A DNA stretch of 8,940 bases from Bacteriovorax stolpii. GTDB lineage: Bacteria; Bdellovibrionota; Bacteriovoracia; Bacteriovoracales; Bacteriovoracaceae. The position numbers and the translations under genes are program-made. The stretch is taken from positions 1 through 8,940 of the forward strand of contig CAMDDI010000138.1 in the NCBI GenBank assembly GCA_945890905.1, read 5' to 3'. Of this stretch, positions 1-6,696 are shown piece after piece. The first letter of the stretch is position 1. Each line of letters opens with the position of its first letter. The notes below the pieces were generated by a model. The model was not told where the DNA came from and did no database searches. It was given only the letters and a program-made list of their open reading frames with translations.

Positions 1-509
1 TGTCTAGTCAGTGGATTAATAAGGTGAGTATTAGTAGCAACTCTCCATTTCTTAATCCCTTTTATTTGCAGAACAAAATTGATGTTCTGATCAAAGTGGG
101 GAGCGCTCCCTTGACCATCAGGAGTAGCGTAAATAAGGTTTCGCCCATAAGTCATGGCCGAAACACCAAGATCTTTTTTTATCCCTTGAATCCAGCTCTC
201 AAGCACAGGTGAGAGTTCTTGAGCATCATTGAAGAGCAAACCCATTCCCTGCTCAAAAAAACTCAATGCACCTTCTGAATCAGTATCAAGGGAGCTCGCC
301 TCATCTCTTAAATCTGGCAGGTGAACTTGAATGCTTTTAGTCCAATGCTCTAATAGAGATTCCAGTGAACTTAAAAATGGTAATTCTAAAAGTTTCTGAA
401 TCCCAGCTGGATGAACTTCAGGTACTAGAAATGGTCTATTTTGAATAAAACATTCTTGGAACTGATTTAATTTAAAAGGAGCAATAAGAGTTGAGAGATT
501 AGCGGCCAT
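1..509 (-). CDS. JmjC/cupin_4-type Fe(II)/2-oxoglutarate oxygenase, N-terminal part (cut by left window edge)
   Basis: The reading frame starts at ATG 509-507 and stays open to base 1, giving 169 residues; the C-terminal half lies outside. Residues about 136-157 carry the signature of the cupin_4 (ribosomal oxygenase/YcfD-like) branch of JmjC proteins: A-P-H-F-D-Q followed by N-F-V-L-Q-I-K-G and K-K-W-R-V. H138 and D140 would be two of the three iron ligands; the distal His is not visible. The N-terminal segment F-I-Q-N-R-P-F-L-V at 21-29 resembles the family's opening 'W/F..RP.v...' element. Known members hydroxylate ribosomal protein residues or other peptidyl substrates using O2 and 2-oxoglutarate in the cytoplasm; the substrate here is unknown. 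There is no signal peptide. The ATG follows the stop of the upstream gene by one base (510) and no ribosome binding site of its own is visible, so translational coupling is likely. A non-catalytic cupin-like protein is possible but less likely given the intact HxD. Confidence 0.85.
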   Translation of the reverse strand, partial: MAANLSTLIAPFKLNQFQECFIQNRPFLVPEVHPAGIQKLLELPFLSSLESLLEHWTKSIQVHLPDLRDEASSLDTDSEGALSFFEQGMGLLFNDAQELSPVLESWIQGIKKDLGVSAMTYGRNLIYATPDGQGSAPHFDQNINFVLQIKGIKKWRVATNTHLINPLTR

Positions 510-510
510 A

Positions 511-1152
511 TCAGTTTTTTTTACAAATAAAGATGTAGTGAGTCCATCCAGTTTCCGGAATATCTACGACCTCAGTTGAAACCTCAAAACCAGATTGCCT
601 TGCATCTTCAATATAGGATTCAGAATCAAAAGCTGACCACAAAAGAAGTGTGCCATGAGGATTGAGCTGTTCATAAATTCTTTTAAGACCTGGGCGATTA
701 TAAAGAGTTTGGTTGTGTGCGCCACAGATTGCTTCAGGCCCATTATCTACATCAAGAGCAATTACATCAAAGCGTTTCTGCGGATTGTATTTTGAAATAT
801 CGTTGCAGATGAAATTCACTTTAGAGTCGTCTAAATCCCCTACTGAATTTCTTTTTGTGTAGGTATTGTACCAATGAATAATATCGGGAGATTTTTCTAC
901 AACTGATAACTCGGCACCATCGCCAAATTCTTTGATGTATGCGGCAAGTGTGAATCCAAGACCCAAACCGCCGATCATAATTTGGGGCATGGCCAGAGTG
1001 GTACATCGCCTAGAAACTGTGGCCAAGGCATCTTCAGAGACATGGCAATAGCTACTCATGAGTTCTTTGCCATCAACATTCACCAGATATTCACCTTCAC
1101 GGGTAAAGAGCTCAAGGCCTTCACTTCCAGACGCGACTTTAGCCCATTCCAT
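511..1152 (-). CDS. Spermidine-synthase-like (methyltransferase-fold) protein
   Basis: 213 residues with a class I SAM-dependent methyltransferase/spermidine synthase fold. Motif I is I-G-G-L-G-L-G-F-T at about 60-68. The acidic end of strand 2 is V-V-E-K-S-P with E86 (usual ribose binder). N-D at 117-118 is the likely adenine-side acid, and F-D-V-I-A-L-D-V-D-N-G-P at 128-139 is the motif IV region. A 'L-Y-N-R-P-G-L' helix start at 150-156 and 'G-T-L-L-L-W-S-A' at 167-174 are typical of the short proteins annotated as spermidine synthase-like. It is shorter than SpeE (about 285 residues) and lacks that enzyme's N-terminal beta domain. The SpeE D in GGGDG and the Y-D-V-I-x-x-D-S-x-D-P motif are not preserved, so polyamine synthesis should not be assumed; a methyltransferase is equally possible. 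Start ATG 1152-1150 has only a weak GGAT seven bases upstream. It lies 55 bases after the MgtC-family gene and one base before the oxygenase gene. It is probably cytoplasmic. Confidence 0.85.
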   Translation of the reverse strand: MEWAKVASGSEGLELFTREGEYLVNVDGKELMSSYCHVSEDALATVSRRCTTLAMPQIMIGGLGLGFTLAAYIKEFGDGAELSVVEKSPDIIHWYNTYTKRNSVGDLDDSKVNFICNDISKYNPQKRFDVIALDVDNGPEAICGAHNQTLYNRPGLKRIYEQLNPHGTLLLWSAFDSESYIEDARQSGFEVSTEVVDIPETGWTHYIFICKKN

Positions 1153-1165
1153 TTACACAATCCAA

Positions 1166-1196
1166 TTTTAGAGTTGAGATGAGTCTGCCTCTAAAA
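1166..1196 (-). terminator. AT-rich hairpin between the MgtC-family gene and the methyltransferase-like gene
   Basis: An 8-base perfect inverted repeat (TTTTAGAG at 1166-1173, CTCTAAAA at 1189-1196) with a 15-base loop lies 12 bases past the MgtC-family stop codon. On the transcribed strand the second arm ends in AAAATT with no run of T, and the stem is AT-rich, so it is a poor intrinsic terminator. An RNA hairpin that attenuates or stabilises is an alternative. The arms also allow a shifted AGAGTT/AACTCT pairing. Confidence 0.25.
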
Positions 1197-1207
1197 CTCT
1201 GTATAGT

Positions 1208-1711
1208 CTAGCCGGCCTTGCGAATATGGTCTTTGGGCTTCTCAACTGGAGGAAGTTCGTCATGAGATTGGTAAGTATCGGAAAAGAATCTATGTTCTAC
1301 ATAGCGGGCAAATGAAATTACAGCGACTAAAGTCACAGTGACAAAGATGGCCACCAGACCATGGCCAGTACCAATTAAAATTCCAATAGCAGCGGTAAAC
1401 CAGATCCAGGCAGCTGTGGTGAGACCTGCTACACTTCGCTTATCTCCACCTCTGTTCATAATCGCACCTGCACCCAAAAATCCCACACCCGTAATAATCT
1501 GAGCGATTACCCGTGCAGTTTCTGGGATCATAGAAGGCCCAACAATTGTGGGGATACATGTAAAGAGCATGGCACCCACACATACCAAGATTTGAGTTTT
1601 AAAACCTGCTGGCGCGTGATTGAGTTTTCTTTCAACACCCACAATGAATCCACACATTACTGCGTAGAACATTTTGAGGGAAATAAAATTCAGAACTTCT
1701 AAGTCGGTCAT
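1208..1711 (-). CDS. MgtC/SapB-family inner-membrane protein
   Basis: 167 residues, ATG 1711 to TAG 1208. The family signature is clear: G-F-I-V-G-V-E-R-K at 21-29, A-G-F-K-T-Q-I-L-V at 35-43, V-G-A-M-L-F at 45-50, R-V-I-A-Q-I-I-T-G-V-G-F-L-G-A-G at 67-82, and S-V-A-G-L-T-T-A-A-W-I-W at 93-104 followed by A-A-I-G. Hydrophobic stretches near 8-26, 38-58, 66-86 and 98-137 suggest four or five membrane segments. It is the short YhiD/SapB form: the ACT-like C-terminal domain of virulence MgtC (about 230 residues) is absent, replaced by a charged tail of roughly 30 residues. Family members are linked to growth in low magnesium, acid stress and regulation of F-ATPase or ion homeostasis; the direct activity is unsettled. 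It is 89 bases downstream of the czcA-type gene on the same strand, so it may be read from the efflux promoter, though the gap allows its own. No clear Shine-Dalgarno sequence precedes the ATG. Confidence 0.93.
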   Translation of the reverse strand: MTDLEVLNFISLKMFYAVMCGFIVGVERKLNHAPAGFKTQILVCVGAMLFTCIPTIVGPSMIPETARVIAQIITGVGFLGAGAIMNRGGDKRSVAGLTTAAWIWFTAAIGILIGTGHGLVAIFVTVTLVAVISFARYVEHRFFSDTYQSHDELPPVEKPKDHIRKAG

Positions 1712-1800
1712 ATCTAACTGACTTATCGAATAAATCTGAAAAAGGTTGAGTGAATCATACCTGACTAGTTAGCACAGTCGTATCTTAAGTATCCCTGTTT
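1712..1800 (-). other. Intergenic gap between the czcA-type and MgtC-family genes
   Basis: 89 bases. On the transcribed strand there is a TATGAT (minus-strand 1757-1752) that resembles a -10 element for the MgtC-family gene, but no acceptable -35 hexamer lies 16-18 bases upstream of it. A T5 run occurs at 1744-1740 without a convincing stem before it. Neither a terminator for czcA nor a promoter for the next gene can be called with confidence. Confidence 0.3.
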
Positions 1801-4800
1801 TTAATGCCCCATGGAGTGAGAGCTCACTCCAATTCTATGTTCAAAAATTTTGAACAAAATAGGTAAAACAATCAGAGTCAAAACCGTGGATGTAATTATT
1901 CCACCGATAACCACCGCCGCCAGCGGCTTCTGAACCTCTGCCCCAAGTCCAGTAGATAAAAGCATCGGCAAAAAGCCGAAAGCATCTACAAGTGCTGTAA
2001 GTAGCACTGGCCGAAGCCTCAGCATAGTTCCTTTCTTCACCAATGCTTCGCCAGTCATCCCTTCAAGCTTAAGTTGATTGAAGTAACTAATGAGCACCAC
2101 ACCATTGAGAACAGCGATTCCAGATAGGGCAATGAAACCCACACCGGATGAAATACTAAAAGGCATCCCTGCAATCTTCAAAGCAAATACTCCCCCTATC
2201 AATGCCATCGGAACACATGAGAAAACCAGAAAACATTGACCCCAGTTTCCAAATGCTGTGTAAAGAATCAAAAGGATCACAACCAAAGTTATAGGAACTA
2301 CCAGCGAAAGACGTTTCTTGGCCTGTTGAAGGTTTTCATAATTGCCGCCCCATTCGATAAAGTGCCCTGAAGGAAGTTTAATTTTATCTTCGATGACTTT
2401 CTTGGCATTGATGACAAAACTCTCCACATCAATCCCAGACAGATTAATGAGAACGGCACTTCTTCGGTTTCCGGATTCGCGAAAAATCGAGTGATAAGAA
2501 TCTATGAACTTAATATCTGCTACCTGATCAAGAGGAAGGAATAGTCCATCAAAGAAACCAATAGGAAGATGCTTAATACTTGCGAGGTTATCACGGTCAT
2601 CGTGACTCAGGCGAACAACAATAGGAAAGCGCTGGATTCCATTAAAAATGTATCCAACTTCTTCGCCCTTGAAGGCGTGACCGATGGGATCTAGGATGTA
2701 ACTGTTACCAAAACCAATGTGCTGAATTTCGTGTTTCTCAGTTTTTACTTGAAGCAGTGGAGTTGAACCCTGTGATTGGTATTGAACCTGTCCAATCCCC
2801 GGGAGGTCTCTCACCGTTTTCATAATTTCAACAGATAACTTCTCCAGCTCGTCAAAATTATCTCCGAGAATTTTAATTGTCACGTCGGCTCGAGTTCCCT
2901 GGAGAAGCTCGTTAAAACGCATCTGTATCGGCTGAGTAACCATGAACTGCTGGCCCAAGATTTCACTTTCAAGCTTTGAAGTGATTTCACTGACAAGTTT
3001 TTCTTTATTCATACCTTTGCGCCACTTATTCTTAGGCTTAAAGCTCACATAGGTATCACCTAAATTCACACCAGACGGATCCGCAGGTATGGCCGATGTT
3101 CCAATTCTTGAGAAGACATTTTCAACTTCTGGAGTTTCTAAAATAAGTTTTTCAGTCAATCGCTGAAGTTCAATTGATTTATCCAAACTGATACTTACTG
3201 GCCGAACAATATCAAGGGCCAGAGATCCTTCATCCAGTGAAGGAATAAACTCACCACCAATGGTGGAGAAAATCGCCACACTTGAAACCAGAAGGATGCC
3301 AATGGTGAGAAGGATGGGACGCATATGCTTTAATGATTTAGCAAACATTGGAACAAAAAGTTTCTCCATCCAGCGCATGAGAAAAGGACTCTTCTCACTA
3401 ATGTCACCCTGAAGGATAAGCCCTGCAAGGGCGGGAATGGTCGTGAAAGATAAGAAGAGTGCTCCAACTAGCGCAAAGATAAATGTCTGGGCCATAGGGA
3501 TAAACATTTTCCCTTCCACACCGGTTAAACTCAAGATCGGAACAAACACCACGATAATAATGATTTGTCCAAATAAGGCCGCACGTAAGATGTTAGAAGT
3601 CGCGTCTCCTACAAATAGTTTTATTTCAGGACGGGTCAGGGTACGACCCATTTCTTTGCGTTTATCGGCCAGATGTCTAATGCAGCTATCAATAACGATA
3701 ACTGCGCTATCGATGATCACACCAAAATCAAGAGCTCCTAAACTCATGAGATTTCCGGATACACCTCTGGTCTTCATAATGATAAAAGTGAAAAGCAAGC
3801 TGAGCGGAATGGTGAGTGCTGTGATCAATGCCGCCCTCATGTTACCGACTAAGAGCAAGAGGAACACAACAACAAGCAAAGACCCATGAAGAAGGTTATG
3901 CAAAACAGTTGAGAGAGTTTCATCCACCATCTCAGAGCGGTTGTAGAGGGTTTTGATCTCGAAACCTTCTGGCAGACCGGCCTGAATCTTTTGGACTTCG
4001 TCGTGGACGCGAGAGGAGATGGTACGACTATTCTCACCCATGAGCATCATGATAGTTCCAAGAATCGCTTCTTCCCCATTCACTAGAGAGGCCCCGTTGC
4101 GAAGCTCTGTATCAAGTTTCACGATGGCCACATCTTTAATTTTTAAATTACGAAGGTTTTTGCTCACTTTGAGGGGAATATTTTCGATATCTTCAATATT
4201 ACGCAATAATCCTTCGGCCTGAATAAGAAATGACTGCGAACTTTGCTGAACGTATCCACCACCTACATTATAATTATTATTAGTAACCGCTTCAGATAAA
4301 TCCTTAAAGTGAATTCCATAGTAGTTCATTTTATCCAGTGAGGGCTGAATGTGGAATTGCTTCTCGTAACCACCAATAGTGTTGACCTCGGTTACACCTT
4401 TTACGCGCATCAGACGTGGCTTAATAAACCAGTCCTGGAGGGCACGAAGCTCCATCATCTTTTCCATATCATTTTTAAATGTCTTACTTTTTTTCGCCGT
4501 CACGTAGTAGTGATAAATCTCCCCTAGGCCGGTTGAAATAGGTCCTAAGTGGGGTCTCACCCCCGGCGGAAGGTCATTAGCAATAGTGCTAATCTTTTCA
4601 GAAACCAATTGGCGCGCGCGAAAAAAGTCCGTGTTATCATCAAAGATCACAGTGATGTGGGATATCCCAAGGCGCGTGATGGAGCGAATCTGAGTAACAC
4701 CAAGAATTCCGTTCATGGATGATTCAATAGGAAACGTTACTCGTCTTTCAATATCTGCCGGCACAAGGCCATCAACATTGGTGATAATTTGAATTTGGAT

Positions 4801-4932
4801 GTTAGTAATATCAGGAACCGCATCTATTGAAAGAGTCCGGAAAGAAACCCATCCCCAAACACCCATAAGGCCAGTGATGGCAAAGATAATGAGAGGATTA
4901 TTGATGGAAAATCGGACAAGTTTTTCTAGCAT
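1801..4932 (-). CDS. czcA: CzcA-type heavy-metal efflux RND pump
   Basis: 1043 residues, the full length of an HME-RND inner-membrane proton antiporter. TM1 lies at about 14-33, the first periplasmic loop at 34-340, TM2-TM7 between 345 and 557, the second loop at 560-870, and TM8-TM12 at 876-1028. Family landmarks: D-A-V-P-D-I-T at 37-43, G-A-L-D-F-G-V-I-I-D-S-A-V at 399-411, G-G-E-F-I-P-S-L-D-E-G-S at 559-570, Q-P-I-Q-M-R-F-N-E-L at 667-676, and G-V-G-F-I-A-L-S-G-I-A-V-L-N-G-V-V at 930-946. The proton-relay motif matches the Co/Zn/Cd (CzcA/CnrA) branch rather than the Cu/Ag CusA form, but residue 415 is Asp where CzcA has Glu; D402 and D408 are kept. The Met triad that binds copper in CusA appears absent. 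The ATG lies one base after the stop of the small adaptor-like gene, with only a weak GACGAG as ribosome binding site, suggesting coupled translation. It should pair with the outer-membrane protein encoded at 5324-6607. Exact metal not resolved. Confidence 0.95.
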   Translation of the reverse strand: MLEKLVRFSINNPLIIFAITGLMGVWGWVSFRTLSIDAVPDITNIQIQIITNVDGLVPADIERRVTFPIESSMNGILGVTQIRSITRLGISHITVIFDDNTDFFRARQLVSEKISTIANDLPPGVRPHLGPISTGLGEIYHYYVTAKKSKTFKNDMEKMMELRALQDWFIKPRLMRVKGVTEVNTIGGYEKQFHIQPSLDKMNYYGIHFKDLSEAVTNNNYNVGGGYVQQSSQSFLIQAEGLLRNIEDIENIPLKVSKNLRNLKIKDVAIVKLDTELRNGASLVNGEEAILGTIMMLMGENSRTISSRVHDEVQKIQAGLPEGFEIKTLYNRSEMVDETLSTVLHNLLHGSLLVVVFLLLLVGNMRAALITALTIPLSLLFTFIIMKTRGVSGNLMSLGALDFGVIIDSAVIVIDSCIRHLADKRKEMGRTLTRPEIKLFVGDATSNILRAALFGQIIIIVVFVPILSLTGVEGKMFIPMAQTFIFALVGALFLSFTTIPALAGLILQGDISEKSPFLMRWMEKLFVPMFAKSLKHMRPILLTIGILLVSSVAIFSTIGGEFIPSLDEGSLALDIVRPVSISLDKSIELQRLTEKLILETPEVENVFSRIGTSAIPADPSGVNLGDTYVSFKPKNKWRKGMNKEKLVSEITSKLESEILGQQFMVTQPIQMRFNELLQGTRADVTIKILGDNFDELEKLSVEIMKTVRDLPGIGQVQYQSQGSTPLLQVKTEKHEIQHIGFGNSYILDPIGHAFKGEEVGYIFNGIQRFPIVVRLSHDDRDNLASIKHLPIGFFDGLFLPLDQVADIKFIDSYHSIFRESGNRRSAVLINLSGIDVESFVINAKKVIEDKIKLPSGHFIEWGGNYENLQQAKKRLSLVVPITLVVILLILYTAFGNWGQCFLVFSCVPMALIGGVFALKIAGMPFSISSGVGFIALSGIAVLNGVVLISYFNQLKLEGMTGEALVKKGTMLRLRPVLLTALVDAFGFLPMLLSTGLGAEVQKPLAAVVIGGIITSTVLTLIVLPILFKIFEHRIGVSSHSMGH

Positions 4933-4933
4933 T

Positions 4934-5320
4934 TTACTCGTCTGCCTTATTCATGATTTGTCCTAAGTGGAGCAATTCAGCTTTTTTAGATAAAAGTACA
5001 TCGCCGCTTTTCACTCCAGCTCCGCTAATCTCCCAAATGATGGCACTCATCTTTCTTACTTTGACCTCAGTCAGATAAAAATAATCTCCACGGGCAAGAT
5101 AGACATAAGTTTGATCTTTGATAAAAACGATGGCCTCTTCATTCACTGTAATTGGCCAGTTATTGATGATCTTAGTTTCGGCACCCATGCGCTTTAATGC
5201 CTTGGGATTAACTTTCAAACCTTTTGATTTCGAAAATTCTTCGATGGCATACTTGGGTCCCACCTGGGAGAAAGCCGAAACACTCAGAAAAAGAAAAAAA
5301 CTAAGCAATGCATATTTCAT
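4934..5320 (-). CDS. Minimal CzcB-like periplasmic adaptor: signal peptide plus membrane-proximal domain only
   Basis: 128 residues. Residues 1-19 are a Sec signal peptide (K2, hydrophobic core, cleavage probably after A-F-S). Residues 33-50 (K-G-L-K-V-N-P-K-A-L-K-R-M-G-A) resemble the 'i.ls.eql.r.Gi.t' stretch of CzcB-type adaptors. Residues 56-120 resemble the C-terminal membrane-proximal domain: 'P-I-T-V-N-E-E-A-I-V' (pattern 'vP..Aiv'), 'T-Y-V-Y-L-A-R-G-D-Y-F' (pattern 'vfv..g..f'), 'T-E-V-K-V', then 'I-S-G-A-G-V-K-S-G-D-V-L-L-S-K-K-A-E-L-L', which matches 'vlsGLkpGd.VvtsGaflL'. The lipoyl, alpha-hairpin and beta-barrel domains of a normal 350-500-residue adaptor are missing. It is not an obvious relic: it has its own signal peptide, a GGTGGA about ten bases before the ATG, and 3-base and 1-base spacers to its efflux partners. 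The resemblance was judged by eye; an unrelated small periplasmic partner of the pump remains possible. Confidence 0.72.
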   Translation of the reverse strand: MKYALLSFFLFLSVSAFSQVGPKYAIEEFSKSKGLKVNPKALKRMGAETKIINNWPITVNEEAIVFIKDQTYVYLARGDYFYLTEVKVRKMSAIIWEISGAGVKSGDVLLSKKAELLHLGQIMNKADE

Positions 5321-5323
5321 GGT

Positions 5324-6607
5324 TTAATAATCCACCAAAGAAAGCATCTTGTTGACTTTAAGCTGGCCGGTAAGCTCATAAATATCAAGGAGTTCAATTA
5401 ATGCCGACATCTCCGCTTGATGATAGGTATTTTTCATTTCAAGAATCTGTCGCTGCAACTCGATAACTAAACCAATAGAGATTTTCCCTTGATAAAAGAG
5501 CTGAGCAGCACTAGAGAACTTAGACTTCAAATCATCAGTTCCCTCTTTGTCTTTTAACACTTCAAGAAACTTTTTATAATGCTGATGCTTGTGTTCAAAA
5601 TTTTCTTTGAGCATTTCCTCATGGACCCGACGCTTAAGACTTGCTTGTGAAATTTCCACACTTGCAAGCTGCCTGGCCCCAATATTACGATCAAGAATTG
5701 GTAAAGGGAGGACAAACGCAACCCCAGCAGTCACAAATGTTGACCCAGAGGTGGTATAGGATTGTGCCATAGGTCCGATTTTCAAATCGGGAATGACTTT
5801 GGCATTCTCTAAGTTAAGCTCTGCCACCTTTTTCTGAATATTCTTCTCATGAGACTTCAATGCGGTATTGTACTGGATATCACTCGGAAAGAAGGTTTTT
5901 GCGTCGGGAAAATTTAGATCAAGCTCACCGAGAGATATATTGCTAAAGTTGCAGGCAAAGCGAGTGGCTTCTTTGGTACTCAGAATAAGATATTGCTGCT
6001 CTTTCTCAATAATTTTAAGTCTCATTTCATAATGGTCCCGGGCAATGCGAGCAATGTTGCCTTCAACTTGTTGCTCCGGGGAGAGATATTTTCTAGAAGT
6101 GTAGCGATTGAGAATATCTTTAAAAACTGAAAGTGAATTTTTGTATTGCTCAAGTTCGGTGTTGATCTGACGAAGTCTCACAAGAGTCTTAAAGAGTTCC
6201 TTGATGACACCCTCTTTCATCTGATCCTGAAGAGAATTAGTGAGTTCAAAATCTTTCTGATTGATCTGCTGACGCTTGCCGATCTTATCGCCCAATTGAA
6301 AAAACATCCAAACACGTGCTTCCGACATTAAGAAAGGATTAGAAAATGTAAACTCTCGACCGCCAACAGCGAAATATTCAAACTCAGGATTAATTTTTCT
6401 TTTAGAGTTGAAGTCGTAGGCATCAAAGTTTGCGAGTTTTGCCTGAGTGTTCATGAGGTCCGGATGAAGATCCAGGGCCTGAGAAATCACCCATGAGAAG
6501 CTCATAGTGTCTGAACACCCCTGAACTCCTTCTGAGTTTTGTGACCATGAAAAAGAGGTCAACAAAAGAAGAGGTAAAAATGCCAAACATTTCTTTAAAC
6601 TTAACAT
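5324..6607 (-). CDS. CzcC/TolC-family outer-membrane efflux protein
   Basis: 427 residues, the usual size of CzcC. A Sec signal peptide covers about 1-22 (K5-K6, leucine-rich core, end near S-F-S-W-S-Q); there is no lipobox at the cleavage site, so no lipid anchor is predicted, unlike some relatives. The mature chain starts with the typical 'A-L-D-L-H-P-D-L' element at 44-51 and has two long, glutamine- and lysine-rich helical stretches (about 105-215 and 245-275, then 315-405). A beta-strand block, G-V-A-F-V-L-P-L-P-I-L-D-R-N-I-G at 295-310, is the hallmark strand-turn of CzcC-like proteins. It should trimerise in the outer membrane and form the exit duct for the CzcA-type pump encoded two genes downstream. 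Start ATG 6607; AAGG sits only two to three bases upstream, tight for a ribosome binding site. The next ATG of the operon begins three bases after its TAA. Confidence 0.9.
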   Translation of the reverse strand: MLSLKKCLAFLPLLLLTSFSWSQNSEGVQGCSDTMSFSWVISQALDLHPDLMNTQAKLANFDAYDFNSKRKINPEFEYFAVGGREFTFSNPFLMSEARVWMFFQLGDKIGKRQQINQKDFELTNSLQDQMKEGVIKELFKTLVRLRQINTELEQYKNSLSVFKDILNRYTSRKYLSPEQQVEGNIARIARDHYEMRLKIIEKEQQYLILSTKEATRFACNFSNISLGELDLNFPDAKTFFPSDIQYNTALKSHEKNIQKKVAELNLENAKVIPDLKIGPMAQSYTTSGSTFVTAGVAFVLPLPILDRNIGARQLASVEISQASLKRRVHEEMLKENFEHKHQHYKKFLEVLKDKEGTDDLKSKFSSAAQLFYQGKISIGLVIELQRQILEMKNTYHQAEMSALIELLDIYELTGQLKVNKMLSLVDY

Positions 6608-6671
6608 AGCCTTAAGTTTATATGGTTTAGCTTTTAATGCGAGTAGAAATGATGATAAATCAAAAACGTTA
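6608..6671 (-). other. Leader region of the efflux operon
   Basis: This AT-rich stretch must hold any dedicated promoter of the three-gene efflux operon. On the minus strand a TATAAA (6622-6617) resembles a -10 element but ends only nine bases before the ATG, which would give an almost leaderless mRNA, and the base-pair spacing puts only TACTCG at the -35 position. A TTGATT further upstream (about 6664-6659) has no good -10 partner. No metal-regulator dyad (MerR, ArsR, CueR type) was recognised. Confidence 0.25.
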
Positions 6672-6690
6672 TCCGACGAGAAACATCGGA
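6662..6690 (-). terminator. Weak intrinsic terminator candidate after the metallopeptidase gene
   Basis: Seven bases past the TAG of the metallopeptidase gene, TCCGA (minus 6690-6686) and TCGGA (6676-6672) form a five-base-pair stem with a nine-base loop, followed after TAACG by five T (6666-6662). Position and order are right for an intrinsic terminator, but the stem is short and the T run is displaced, so termination may be partial. Confidence 0.35.
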
Positions 6691-6696
6691 AATAGA

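Noticed and set aside
1712..1800. Inverted CTAACT/AGTTAG arms (1714-1719 and 1767-1772) and a CTGACT direct repeat as an operator
   Set aside because: Six-base arms 47 bases apart in AT-rich DNA are expected by chance, and no regulator gene is nearby.
3437..3889. 150-codon plus-strand open frame opposite the pump gene
   Set aside because: It lies entirely antisense to strongly conserved CzcA-type coding sequence and its translation has no recognisable motif; it is a shadow of the real gene's codon pattern.
4934..5320. Small adaptor-like gene as a decayed pseudogene of a full CzcB
   Set aside because: It has an intact signal peptide joined in frame to the domain, a plausible ribosome binding site and tight spacers on both sides, with no leftover adaptor sequence in any frame between it and the duct gene.
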